NCBI GenBank assembly: GCA_943787925.1
Contig: CALSOH010000002.1
Location: forward strand, 496,001-560,000
From: TMED14 sp003507115
GTDB lineage: Bacteria; Bacteroidota; Bacteroidia; Flavobacteriales; Schleiferiaceae
DNA: 64,000 nucleotides
Reading direction: 5' to 3'
In this document: piece by piece, positions 58,201 to 62,679 of the stretch
How the letters are laid out: every line of letters begins with the position of its first letter
How positions within the stretch are numbered: position 1 is the first letter of the stretch
Translations under genes and position numbers: made by a program
The notes under the pieces: model-generated
Databases searched by the model: none
Told to the model about the DNA's origin: nothing
The model's input: the letters and a program-made list of their open reading frames with translations, nothing else

Positions 58201-58524
58201 ACTCGTTTCAACGGTAGGATTCACCCCATCTGAAATGCTGACTTTGTAATAAATATTCGCACTGATATTCGCCCCATTCGTGTAAGAAAGGCCGTTCGCA
58301 GAGGTGATATTCGAAAAATTTGTTCCATCCGATGAAGACATCCATTGATAGGAACAACCTCCCGTGCAGCCTGAAGCAGGAGTAACAGTAAGCGTTCCAT
58401 GGACAGTTTCAGGACAAATGGTTTGATTACCCGAAATAGAAATTGTTCCAGGAGTGATTTGGCCCAATACCTCCAAGGAGGTAAAGGCTAAAACCCAAAG
58501 AAAATTTCTACACCAATTCACCAA
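40246..58524 (-). CDS. Giant SprB-like surface adhesin with T9SS type B sorting domain (6,091 residues)
   Basis: One uninterrupted frame of 18.3 kb. A signal peptide (MVNWCRNFLWVLAFTS) is followed, at about residues 22-4450, by roughly 25 alternating pairs of immunoglobulin-like modules: one of the type IC-G....GGSGxYxYQW then YYRRxVT, and one of the type IPPGGxxTLTAxGA then YTVTGTDxNGC. Residues about 4450-5925 are 18 SprB repeats, each with a Cys followed by DG/NG and ending in an NxCxxxY turn. A calcium-binding TSP3-like stretch (DSDGDGLSDFLERDYDRDG) comes next. The last 95 residues are the gliding-associated C-terminal domain (VFTPNGDGVNDNLEIP, LSIYNRNGELVY), a T9SS type B sorting signal. 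It should be displayed on long surface fibres. It lies nine bases after the MotB-like gene. Confidence 0.95.
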   Translation of the reverse strand: MVNWCRNFLWVLAFTSLEVLGQITPGTISISGNQTICPETVHGTLTVTPASGCTGGCSYQWMSSSDGTNFSNITSANGLSYTNGANISANIYYKVSISDGVNPTVETSAFLVSLHELPTVTISATPGLTIPSGATVSLSALLSNSPANYTYTFVWSNSATANPTTVTPTATTNYTVTATDQYSCSATSTAVQVTVDPLVGGVIATTDNTICSGAVPTALTSTSAAGGGTGSNYTYQWQKSTTSTSAGFTDITGADQTTYTPVQTITQQTYFRRKVTNAGISGYSNVITYSIDALPTVTIAASPSTVPSGGTTTLSATGASTYAWTETGSGTLTGTTTNSVTANPTAQTTYTVTGTDANGCVNTATTTVNIAALNAGTISGAQDVCVGSTPTTITSTAAASGGSGSSGNYVYVWQSSANADFSSATTLNTETGTTLSFSAAMQAGGTLYYRRGVRDNTHPNTTTYEWTTGVLKTARALPTVTASANPSTSIPALASVTLTASATGSGGYTFTWSNAATGSPTTVTPSTTTSYTVTATDQYSCSATSTAVQVTVDPLVGGVIATTDNTICSGAVPTALTSTSAAGGGTGSNYTYQWQKSTTSTSAGFTDITGADQTTYTPVQTITQQTYFRRKVTNAGISGYSNVITYSIDALPTVTIAASPSTVPSGGTTTLSATGASTYAWTETGSGTLTGTTTNSVTANPTAQTTYTVTGTDANGCVNTATTTVNIAALNAGTISGAQDVCVGATPTTITSTAAASGGSSGSFTYKWQQSTDNQNWTDITSSNNETYSPAPISVSTYYRRGASDPTLPGTWAYTTSIYKDLKALPTISIARNPSGAIPSGASVQFTASGAGSAGNYNWSFNSTQNPVSQVITGTNTVTISVTGQDVNGCQASAQEAITITPINAGAISSSNSAVCENGIPAAIISSSLASGGTGSGFTYSWYKKTGSGVYAIVSGATGSAFTPTSPITQTTYFKRRATNAGVYEESLPVQFNISPKPSIQVSATATTISSGTSVTISSTPSNLNGYSWSSGQTTANITVAPTSTSEFILTVTDASGCTNKDTIEISVVQITPGTISGTTNFCEGTAPSTMTISGTTGGSNQFTYQWMSSIDGVSYSNVSGGSGATTTSYSPGPQNATIHYKVKISDQNNSSNIVYSSPVIRTMLTGPSLVLTVNKNRPIAFNSSIRINASGANEYRWEEGSTNLTAYGYSYYSRSYHDYTPANTNPTTLTVYGKSAAGCITTDTVNIKANVLVEGSISNSNSAICEGSTLPSAFTGTAASGGSGSQTYQWQISSNNIDWSDIGNANTQNYHYQLPLTQSRYFRRKTIDQSYPVASNVILVTVNPKPTVSISKSPSTTSSGSWPDGIAITLTATSGLSSYSWSPISGSTSTLSVTPTTTTTYNLTVTDANGCENNASTQVPITFLNPGTLNNQSICGNSSVSAITATGDGGGSNSYTFSWESSTDNQNFTTIAGANAASYTPSPAPNQTTYYRRTITDNGVSKSSTSTVIVAAVPTVTVDKPTATITTGGTLRIYAYGANNYSWSDGSQIVGGSWYIDVSPTVSPTTYTVTGTDVNGCQNSATSVVSISAFDPGEIEQDATICAGDAPTISSKTDASGGVGVTSYYWRYSNDGTNYFDLGYANQKSIQPGPLNQDKWYIRRATNNGVTYWSNVVHITVLQGPTTEVTAVRTTIAKGDTTTLSATGASTYTYSPSSYVITAGNGSTVNIKPSATATFTVVGTIANGCSSSDVVEIQVNERLPGTIQSTGSTTICPGTTPSAMNFATLPSSGSGSYTLRWQYSTDNISWNYITGANANTFAPTTPTYANIWYRVEVLDPGVNVKPYGVKKYTEALKYTVIAPTQLQITATYDTIPPSGTGNQLTVAGGTPSTFEWYEGSLNSTVKASAVSTFTPTTTTTSTTYYLKYTDGSCVTNTSKIVYVDNLIGGAVTNSQSICEGATSGSTITSTTGASGGTQGSYLYQWQQSLNQSAWTDIANANDATLSPIFTSGLTQDIYFRRKVTNAGVTDYSNISTVTVIPNPTVGVSASSATNTALDQSAPVIPGGATINLIGSGPAGLTYSWTPSSGLSSSNGINVSATPAQTRTYTVTGTTSDGCSNTSQITVTVDQLTAGEIEIYNGSAAAASLSICPGDAAPTGSEIRPKTVGGSPTGGSGTYQYQWEYSVDQVSWTSISSAQNTSHISANYTLNSTFDNVAATRYYRRLVSNTGVTKESNVIQLITYVRPSILITATYDTIPPGGTNLLTASGGTAGSYEWYIGSAVGTPIAVTNTYGLNGSSGNAQNSQIAYVLKGVDANCSNTYTKTIYVEQLNPGLITGDQDVCQGAQTVTTLASTNSASGGTQGSYSYQWQVSTDQSTWSDISGATGLTYTPSFPSGFSQTTYYRRGVKNADVWAYTLTPVTLQKVNKPNVSIASSSVLNSNLSTTAPIIPNGASITLTASATGTGVVNTWSWSPTSGLTVSNAAGTQASPSSTTTYTVTGSTTGGCSNTSQITVTVDELTAGNIEIFDGSNAGANMTICPGVAPAANSAIQNQTNQGPTGGSGSYTYQWEYSLNQSTWMAITTSQNTTATQATYVFNGTFDNVTATRYYRRKVTNTGVTKPSPAVQLNVYTLPSILISATYDTIPPGGTNLLTGSGGTSGSYEWYVGTVSGTPIGIANTLDINGTSSNLQNNQKNYILKGFDANCSNTTSKTIYVMPLAAGTITGDQSICEGNTSANELGSVNLASGGTQGSYAYQWYEKVGLNGTYAPISGANNATYTPTFGNGATSNLYYKRQVSNAGVSAFSNEVVLTLIQNPNITVSATGQTGSTVYIPIGASIQLNAVAPSGQPIVNYVWSPSTSLSASTGQSVTASPSASTVYSVTGTSSANCQSVGQITINVSALNPGTVQASSTQSANEAVCFGEKPSLMEEVAGQPASGGSGVANFTYTWQRSRDNLVWTDITPSSNPTANSSNYSPNSYDTLNVARFYRRKVTDMGVSSFSNSVNLTIKPDPAINVTANKTTVPPGGKVTLTATGGANANSYTWYKRTVVPTQVGTGTPLDLNIPSTGKYVAYGIGTNGCADSAWLTIQTSPLNSGTIGSDQNLCDGATIQPINNLQSASGGSGTYIYQWYSSTDLSLGYSAIPGANQESYTPSSVTQTTYYKRRVTDSEISKETGVVTITVLPNPVVSASSANRYMPPGGSMNISASGASTYTWTPNTTSQNAANSLVTITGAGAGKTTFTVTGTDGNGCIGSDTIDIYVRNIVAGAISTNQTICSGNLPNAISGIASTGGSGNFSYQWESSTDNVNFSNISGETAVNLSLSTPLSTTTFYRRKTNDQTAFAFSNVVTITVNPSPTLTVSSNKVNNAICQGESITLSALGGSTYNWSTQSGGTVSTLASFTVQPTISTVYSVVGTSSLGCVSNTYTISVSVAPAPVVLVTSDYAQIPPGAQVNLSATGASTYSWSPGTGLSASVGANVTATPGSTTRYIANGINSQGCSDTMSVLVKVLPLNGGTISGTKNVCIGSEVGSIAEVNAANGGTGNGYTYTWEKSTDNINWTTVTGAVTTSPSISDKVTLNVFYRRKVTNLGVTAYSNICTVQPIQRPTVSLSSNKTSIPRGGGITLTASGATTYTLNGPNGQIGTSLPHTATIYTTSSFNAIGVDQNGCSDTGYTTVSVVKLLPGSIGPNQANCEGSSFNPIQNLGSPSGGSGQYTLQWEESLDGVNWNTVASATQLFYSPGIRNQTTYFRRRVFDSGVDTLSANMTITVYSKPQVSALTSHKQVPPGATVTFNATGGVTYAWTGANTAYLSSTTGAPITGQINTTSTYTVNGTDLNGCQDTGNVKVVVVPINGGTIDGTNDVCIGQVPPQIFSTSLASGGSGNFTYEWEKSTDGVTWTAIPGANSTNLLPTSAAFSTVFYRRMAVNMGVKQASNVATISVLNKPTVVATSNLSAIPPGASVNLTGAGLAPGGTYSWTTLGTQVGTTSFITVSPSVTTDYILTGTDVNGCSNSDTIEVKVTPLSAGSIAGYPTSLCEGELLDSIGNIGLATGGSGIFAYSWEISSDNINYTTIPNQSGKSLVYSGIITTPKYFRRKVLDNGIDGYTTPVLISVNAKPLVQAIPLNGRYLPPGATVNLNATSGLVSYSWTPTNVLSTTNTRTVAGTLNSTTIFKVVGTDNNGCSEEDTIKIIARPLNAGLISANQIICSGFQPASLVSQTAASGGSESFTYQWQDSTANAVWNNIAGAISLTYTPPPTAQTMYYRRVVVDNGVTKPSNVVTVSVSPNPAKPIVSDTVICQGEAAFSAINLVSVSNGNSLNWYSTQVGGVASTVSPTISPTNVGQTYYYVSQKSNSTGCESDRARIKVTVSALPNTPIVAASTYRCLGSPINTPLSASANVTSNQVRWYDSDGVTLLPGAPIPNTTNPGTKTYYASEFNPTTGCESPLEEVKVIVYAPVSNITVVQNVSCNAGNNGQLSVVASSGLAPYSYTWKKSGANVSIGTQSLIVGLEADIYRVIVSDNRGCKDSASAEVTEPTALALSSTKQDPQCYGNNGSITITASGGTPPYVYSFDNGVTYQSSNTKSLPFGQYQLRVKDANNCEANSASAVTLNQASAIAAVLTATPTSCFGSADGQISVSASGGNIGTTGYQYQWNDPNLQTTAIATGLIAGAYQVTVYDAVGCSRSFSKTVTSPDSLIVSTVSKQNLTCYNDGSGVLTITAFGGNTKAYSIDNGATTAATGNFTGLDAGTYSIAVSDNKLCQAYYEIPQTQVLTQPNEIIVQSIVVDSTSCFEFSDGEIVLSASGGTNLKYSINGGVSYSTNGTFTTLAHGPYTIDITDNNSCPANFGTFSATQNVGRPGKLIVSNLINSNVTCFDSANGQVQVVATGGRLKEYNIDGGLGYQTAPIFSNQSHGSYYLTVKDQNQCPVTYNVNRTFSLTRPDSAIVESITANEPLCNGSTNGSIEIIASGGNVLSYSINNGVNFSTQSLFTGLGAGEYRILLLDSKGCEVTYKANKEYQLDQPDSVIVTGFIAENSSCYDSDDASIEILAGGGNLLEYSINNGVTWSYSNIFEGLTPGTYTIRVRDVNNCSVYYQSTRTVIITEPDLLYVSNYVITPVSCHDGGDGMIEIMATGGNIRKYSINNGSSYQLDSSFINLTSGNYSIAVSDDKGCVATYNTVPQVFVAQPDSARILSITKQNLDCKNSQNGQISINGQGGNVLRYRIDPGSNYSVSSFYNGLSAGTYFVEIEDSKNCDIFFEPGVTSTQVLTEPDSLTLWEIKLIEPTCNGYTNGSIEITATGGNTKSFSINDGISYQSASVFTGLSSANYNIKVRDNKFCPVLKKVTTSVLLDQPDSLFVNAINVTDVTCKDFENGGIEIISSGGNTPLSYSIDATKGFYVQTPTFTGLLPGNYVIGVQDANQCPLYSQVPLTIILNEPDSLTLRNIITTQVTCSGDKDGLVEITATGGNWPLTYAISGTATLNGSNPVFSGLEGGNYLVNIIDSNACPLKVVDGLSRYVTLFEPDPLIIREVAKKDITCHNFNDGEITLTVTGGNMPTLYSVNNGIKYSLNPIFDSLIAGAYTVLATDSNNCPIVINGLSVNTLNYSVINPLPLAAITTVNHNVCKDDEFGSVSLNISGGTLSATTTYGVLWQDGLLNNVGTGPQIDSIGADYYTASITDDNSCLLQVYATVKEPDSLVVRNISFQDSKCYRSMDGWITFDIDGGVGPLASIDSGLTMLGQSTFLNLDTGAYTYHITDVNGCTAFPNAWGQFIINEPDSFYISSAIVKDVDCFGNNSGQIEIVAFGGNLLRYSIDSGMTYQDSAIFKNLYADSYSMQVIDTAGCQGQYSVSNTVTVNEPLPLIGTASIISGVNCQFDTTGVADVAITGGTVPYSILWETEDTTLQVSGLNGFEYEYIITDANLCTFEGTVTIPTTDADCDSIPDQDDGFTDFDFDGIPNYLDTDSDGDGLSDFLERDYDRDGVVYDDCDKDGFPNFLDVDYCDVFIPTVFTPNGDGVNDNLEIPGIDAYPDNILSIYNRNGELVYRMAPYDNSFDGETSRTSIIQNPDGYLPTGTYYYTLEIPSIGIRHIGYLYIQR
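56254..56931 (-). repeat. Long direct repeat inside the adhesin gene, copy A
   Basis: Bases 56254-56931 match 57325-58002 at a fixed offset of 1,071 bases (357 codons). A few differences lie in the first 50 bases and none were found by eye in the following 627. It encodes residues about 532-757, covering two Ig-like modules and part of a third. The block is GC-rich compared with the rest of the gene (36 of 60 bases are G or C in 56461-56520, against 26 of 60 in 55381-55440). Confidence 0.92.
57325..58002 (-). repeat. Long direct repeat inside the adhesin gene, copy B
   Basis: The second copy of the block at 56254-56931, encoding residues about 175-400 nearer the N-terminus. Sequence beyond 58002 (and beyond 56931) diverges at once, with only module-level similarity left. 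Confidence 0.92.
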
Positions 58525-58533
58525 AGAGAACTT

Positions 58534-59199
58534 TTAGTAATGCACAATGACATCCACCCGGCGATTCGCTGCCATGTTGGAGGGGATAGCTGCACCGTCT
58601 TTGTCTCGATTCGGCTTGAGTGGAAACGCATCCGCATGCCCGATGGCTCGAACAACCTCGGAATTAAGACCGAGCTCTGTAAATTCCTTTACAACTGAAG
58701 CAGAACGGGAAGAAGATAATTCCCAATTTGAGGGAAATCTTGCCGTGCTGATTGGAACATCGTCCGTATGGCCTTCAACGTCAATTACGAGCTCATACCG
58801 CTGCATTCGTTCCAAAAGCTCGTTTCCTAAGGTTTTTACAATTGAAAGTCCATTACTTTTCAACTTGGCATCGCCAGACTCAAAAAGAGAATTCGATCCC
58901 AAAGAAATTACGATTCCCTTGGTTTCAAAATCAATGGTCAAATCGGGATTGTCATTATCCGGATTATCGTACTTCTTCTCTAACGCATTGTAGAGATCCG
59001 CCAAAGGGGTTGGGTTTTTAACGTTCATCACATCGCTCTCGATTCCCCCCTTTAACTGCTCCCATTTTGATTGGGAAGGCTCACTCGCTGAGTACATGAT
59101 CACGAAAAAACACATCAAAAGTGTAATCATGTCAGCATAGGTCGTGATCCAGCCACCCCCACTTTGGGGGCTATCTTGTCCAGTATTCTTATCTGCCAT
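58534..59199 (-). CDS. MotB-like stator protein
   Basis: 221 residues. The single membrane helix begins GWITTYADMITLLMCFFVIMYS with Asp23 in the position that carries protons in MotB, followed by the plug-like segment SEPSQSKWEQLKGGI. The C-terminal half is an OmpA/MotB peptidoglycan-binding domain with the MotB pattern VEGHTDDVPISTARFPSNWELSSSR and ANRRVDVIV. This matches MotB, not GldM (much longer) or ExbD (no OmpA domain). In flagella MotB anchors MotA to the wall and carries the ion flow. It lies eight bases after the MotA-like gene and nine before the giant adhesin gene, so the three are almost certainly co-transcribed. Confidence 0.92.
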   Translation of the reverse strand: MADKNTGQDSPQSGGGWITTYADMITLLMCFFVIMYSASEPSQSKWEQLKGGIESDVMNVKNPTPLADLYNALEKKYDNPDNDNPDLTIDFETKGIVISLGSNSLFESGDAKLKSNGLSIVKTLGNELLERMQRYELVIDVEGHTDDVPISTARFPSNWELSSSRSASVVKEFTELGLNSEVVRAIGHADAFPLKPNRDKDGAAIPSNMAANRRVDVIVHY

Positions 59200-59207
59200 G
59201 ATCGAGA

Positions 59208-60023
59208 TTATTTTTTATCATCACCTGAACTTCCTTTACCAATCAAGGAGTACAATTGATCTTTAATCATTAAAGCAGATCGCCCGTCTTTCACCATAAG
59301 TATGCCTTCTAAAACGAGTTGTTCTCGTGCAGAATTCAAAACTGAATTGAAGCGGATCTTTTTTGCAAGTGGTGCAAATAAAAGGTTGGCAAATGCCGTT
59401 CCATAAAGTGTTGTCAAAAGAGCCAGTGAAAGGCCAGGACCGATTGCACTCGGATCATCAAGGTTTTGAAGCATTACAATCAATCCAAGAACAGTTCCAA
59501 ACATTCCGAAAGCTGGACTCGTAATGGCCATCATATCTAGAACATCCGCTTTCTTGACCTCTTCCGTGCTTCGTTTGTCGATATAAACCTCTCCGATCTC
59601 GCGAACCTCGTGGGTTGTATAGTTTGTCGAAACCAATTCAAACAAGTACTGAGTGAGCTTATCAGGGTTTGATCGAGAAACACGCTCAATAAACCCGTTT
59701 TTGTCCGCAACAAATTCCTCCTTGTACTTCAGGATGTTTTCAATTTCCTTTTCAAGAATTTCCAATTTTCCATCGTAGTGTGAGAACATACTTTTAACGG
59801 CTCCAATAGCTTTAAACACCGTCCAAGCCGGGTACATTACGAACAGTCCGCAAAGCATTCCACCGATAACCACGAAAAAAGAAGCAAAGTCCAAAAATGG
59901 GATTTGCAACCATGAGGGCAGGTTTTCTGTAAATTTTACTACTCCAACAGTATCTGCAGAGCCAGTTAGCAACACCAAGAGGGAAATAAAAAATCCCAAA
60001 AAAGAAGAGAAAGTGAATTTCAT
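59208..60023 (-). CDS. MotA-like stator protein
   Basis: 271 residues with four membrane segments (about 5-22, 44-67, 165-188, 195-220) and a charged cytoplasmic loop between the second and third, as in MotA. The ion-channel helices carry the family signature TSPAFGMFGTVLGLIVMLQNL with Pro170, IGPGLSLALLTTLYGTAFAN and FAPLAKK with Pro218. These are the two prolines that are essential in E. coli MotA. The C-terminal LVLEGILMVKDGRSALMI is also MotA-typical. TolQ/ExbB lack the large loop placement, and GldL has two helices. It should form the pentameric ring around MotB. Confidence 0.93.
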   Translation of the reverse strand: MKFTFSSFLGFFISLLVLLTGSADTVGVVKFTENLPSWLQIPFLDFASFFVVIGGMLCGLFVMYPAWTVFKAIGAVKSMFSHYDGKLEILEKEIENILKYKEEFVADKNGFIERVSRSNPDKLTQYLFELVSTNYTTHEVREIGEVYIDKRSTEEVKKADVLDMMAITSPAFGMFGTVLGLIVMLQNLDDPSAIGPGLSLALLTTLYGTAFANLLFAPLAKKIRFNSVLNSAREQLVLEGILMVKDGRSALMIKDQLYSLIGKGSSGDDKK

Positions 60024-60036
60024 GGGTTAGATTGGT

Positions 60037-60558
60037 TTAGTTCGATTTTAGTTCGTTGATTGAATCTTCCACAGCTTTGGCTCTATTCCAAAACTCAAAT
60101 GCGTTTGTCGAATCATTTTGAAGGAAGTAGAGTGTGCCTTTTAAGTTTAAAAACTCAGGGATTTCTGCCATACGAAGAATCTCGTTCGTATGGAATTCGG
60201 CCATCTTGTAGTTCCCTGCACCGATATTTTCTTGGACTAGCTTATAATATACCAGTATTCGGTTCAAATCACTCATTGAAAATGCGGTCTCATCTCTTCC
60301 TATGTCGGCAATTCGACCATTGAAATTTAAGTCCAATTCGGAATCAGCTAAATCGAAATTCATCTTTACTTCCGAGCCATTGTTCGCGTATTTCACCTCA
60401 ATTGGATTGATATAAGTCCTTTCAATAGTGGGTAATGTCGCTTTTTGCGATTCGACAAAATTTGCCACCATCGGATCATTGGGAGTGGATCCACAACCCC
60501 ACATGGCGATAGCAACGAAAATTAGATAGTACTTTTTCACTTTAGTCCAAGTTGACAT
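60037..60558 (-). CDS. Small lipoprotein with TPR-like helices
   Basis: 173 residues. A signal peptide (KKYYLIFVAIAMWGC) ends at a lipobox Cys (Cys22). A beta-like stretch (TYINPIEVKYANNGSEVKMNF) is followed by about 90 mostly helical residues with a tetratricopeptide-like spacing (LNRILVYYKLVQENIGAGNYKMAEFH, then LNLKGTLYFLQNDSTNAF). No named family was recognised. It lies between the CsgG/FlgT-like gene (17-base overlap) and the MotA-like gene (13 bases). A periplasmic part in the motor complex, linking outer-membrane parts to the stator, is inferred from position only. Confidence 0.7.
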   Translation of the reverse strand: MSTWTKVKKYYLIFVAIAMWGCGSTPNDPMVANFVESQKATLPTIERTYINPIEVKYANNGSEVKMNFDLADSELDLNFNGRIADIGRDETAFSMSDLNRILVYYKLVQENIGAGNYKMAEFHTNEILRMAEIPEFLNLKGTLYFLQNDSTNAFEFWNRAKAVEDSINELKSN

Positions 60559-61663
60559 TTATGCCCAATCCAAAATTGAGTGTGTTTAATTCTATTCGGG
60601 TATCTCTGCCGATATAACTTCCCTTCGGATTATACTCCAGCTTGACAAACAGACCGATATTATCGGTGGGGTAGAGATATAGATTCGTACTTGAATTAAT
60701 AAATACGCCCCCGTTGAGACGAACATTCGCATCACCAGAAAGCTTTACAGTTACCCAGTTCGTTGTGTTGTACCCAGCACCCTTGGGCAAGAATCCGAGA
60801 TAGGCATCGAGACCAACTCGGGGACAGATTACCGCTTGAGAAGTATTCAATCCCGGCAATGTGCCATAGACATATCGCAAACCTCCATGCAAACCAATCA
60901 TGAAGGTGTTCTTCATAGAACTTGATTGCTGCCAACAATATTCGATATCCCCGCCGTATAAGTTGACACCCGTTAAGTTTAAGGAGTCTATGCCTCCCGT
61001 TGAGTTGGTAACCTTAACATCCACGGTACAATTATTCAAGAACATCAGCGCTAAGTCTGTCCGTGTGAATGGCGCTGGGGAACCTAAACCTCGTTCATTT
61101 GATATGTACGTCTTGCTCCAAGTGGCACTGATGGTTTGGGCATCAAAAAATGTCACTCCCATGATGTAACCAAAAAATTCATCGTAGTCAAGTCGAATTG
61201 AGACGTATTGATTTATTCGGTACTTATTCACGACCGATTGAACAGAGTCGAAATTATAGCGATATTCCTTACTTGGGTCTCGATTTACAAGGCGAAACGT
61301 GGTGTCGGTGCTATATATGGATGAAATAATTCGCTTTTCAAATTCAGGAATTTCAACATAGTCAAAGGCAGAACGACTTAAACTCTCTTCGAAAAAGCTT
61401 CGAATCATGGAAACTTCCCATGAATTGATCTGTTCGCTCTTTAACTCCACCGAACGTATACCGATGCGCCCTCTATCAACGGTGACAAAAGGCAAGTCTT
61501 GACCGAAACGGTTAAAAATGACTTTCAGCTGTTGAATCTTCAATTCTCGCTCCGCTTCTCGCATCGCCTGTGCCGTGCCTTCTCCGCGACGCATGGCTTG
61601 ACCCGACGCCAGCAGGGGCATCAAAAGCAAAGCCAAGAAAACTAAACTCCTAGTAATTTTCAT
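60542..61663 (-). CDS. Exported CsgG/FlgT-like protein with C-terminal barrel-like strands
   Basis: 373 residues with a signal peptide (LVFLALLLMPLLASGQ). A basic coiled segment is followed at about residues 55-190 by a domain resembling CsgG or the FlgT/FlgO group, with an alpha-beta pattern (SWEVSMIRSFFEESLSRSAFDYVEIPEFEKRI and YVSIRLDYDEFFGYIMGVTFFDAQT). The final 150 residues are strands with Gly/Tyr turns, ending in LGINVNLD, like an outer-membrane barrel. The similarity is by pattern, not by a named motif. FlgT and FlgO support outer rings of some flagella, so it could form the outer-membrane ring of the motor encoded here. It is directly downstream of the FliG-like gene (3-base gap). 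Confidence 0.65.
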   Translation of the reverse strand: MKITRSLVFLALLLMPLLASGQAMRRGEGTAQAMREAERELKIQQLKVIFNRFGQDLPFVTVDRGRIGIRSVELKSEQINSWEVSMIRSFFEESLSRSAFDYVEIPEFEKRIISSIYSTDTTFRLVNRDPSKEYRYNFDSVQSVVNKYRINQYVSIRLDYDEFFGYIMGVTFFDAQTISATWSKTYISNERGLGSPAPFTRTDLALMFLNNCTVDVKVTNSTGGIDSLNLTGVNLYGGDIEYCWQQSSSMKNTFMIGLHGGLRYVYGTLPGLNTSQAVICPRVGLDAYLGFLPKGAGYNTTNWVTVKLSGDANVRLNGGVFINSSTNLYLYPTDNIGLFVKLEYNPKGSYIGRDTRIELNTLNFGLGINVNLD

Positions 61664-61666
61664 CGC

Positions 61667-62679
61667 TTACAGGAATTTACGAACGCTCGACAAAACCCGC
61701 TTGCGAGAGGCTATTTGCTCCGCTTGACCCACACCCGTGATCGCAGATATTTCCGCTTTGATTAGCTCCCGTTCACGAGGAGGACGAGCGACTAGAACGT
61801 GTTCAACGACTACCTCTTCCAAACCGTAAAGGGATTTAATCATTACGTCTGTTTCAATATCACTCAGGGCATTCCTTAAAATGTCCTGGCTTACGTTAAC
61901 AAGGCCGGGCATACCAATGAAAATCTTCTCTAGTCGTTCACCTTTAGAAAGATCATTAGCCCGCATCGTGTCAACTATTTCGACCTGCTTTGCAAGATCA
62001 AGTTCATCCAAGGTCTCGACCAGCGCAATCAGGCCGTCTATATTAATGTCTTCGAGCCCCGCAACCTCTCGTGCTTTTTTACTATAACGAATGCCGATTT
62101 CCTTGATGACACTCAAGGGCATACTCTTGATGTCAGAAAGCGCAATTAATAAATTATTTCGAAATTCTATCTCCAGCGAATTTAAAACACTCAGTTTTCT
62201 GTCTTTGTTAAGTTGAGCAAAGACAACACTGGCTATTTCCGGTTTATCTCGGGTTAGTAGACTCGAGATTTGTGGGTCACTTAATTGCTCTAAGGAAACC
62301 AAAAACCTTCCCCCCTTTGAACTCCACCTCGTTATCATCTCTTTTGGAGAGTACTTTGATGGCTGAGTTGAATGTCACAAGAAATTTATCAATGCTCTGT
62401 GGATCAATTTTTTCATCCAGCGGCGAATCTAATTTTGACAACACAGTCAAAAAGCTGTTGTACGGCAAAAATGGCTTCGTCATCGCCACCAGGTCTGGGA
62501 AGGGCTTCGCTAAGTGAGCAAAAACCGTAAGGGCCTCATCGTTATTCTGCTCGATGGTTGAACTCAGAAATGCTGCCACGGCTTCTGGATTCTCGAGCAG
62601 GTGAACTTTGAATTCGTCCTTTCTTCATGGATGGGCGATTGTCTTCAAACGCGCCTTCCGCGATTTTCTTCAACCCCAT
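61667..62679 (-). pseudogene. FliG-like motor protein, frame broken by two 1-base indels
   Basis: Translating three frames in turn gives a protein of about 336 residues, matching FliG length (about 330). It begins MGLKKIAEGAFEDNRPSMKK at 62679 and continues in a second frame from KDEFKVHLLENPEAVAAFL. The third frame starts after DDNEVEFKGG and reads RFLVSLEQLSDPQISSLL to the end. The breaks sit in an AAA run (near 62620-62625) and in a run of six C (62310-62315), each as one extra base. The middle domain has IASVVFAQLNKDRKLSVLNSL, which aligns with the EHPQTIA-type FliG-M region. The C-terminal domain (GMPGLVNVSQDILRNALSDIE and LVARPPRERELIKAEI) aligns with the torque domain. FliG transmits stator torque. 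The breaks may be sequence errors or real. Confidence 0.75.

Noticed and set aside
40246..58524. The 18-kb frame as several genes merged by error
   Set aside because: There is one signal peptide at the start, one sorting domain at the end, and an unbroken run of related modules between them.
58534..60023. MotA/MotB-like pair as ExbB/ExbD or GldL/GldM
   Set aside because: ExbD has no peptidoglycan-binding domain, GldM is about twice as long, and GldL has two helices; the prolines, Asp23 and the EGHTDDVPI pattern fit MotA/MotB.
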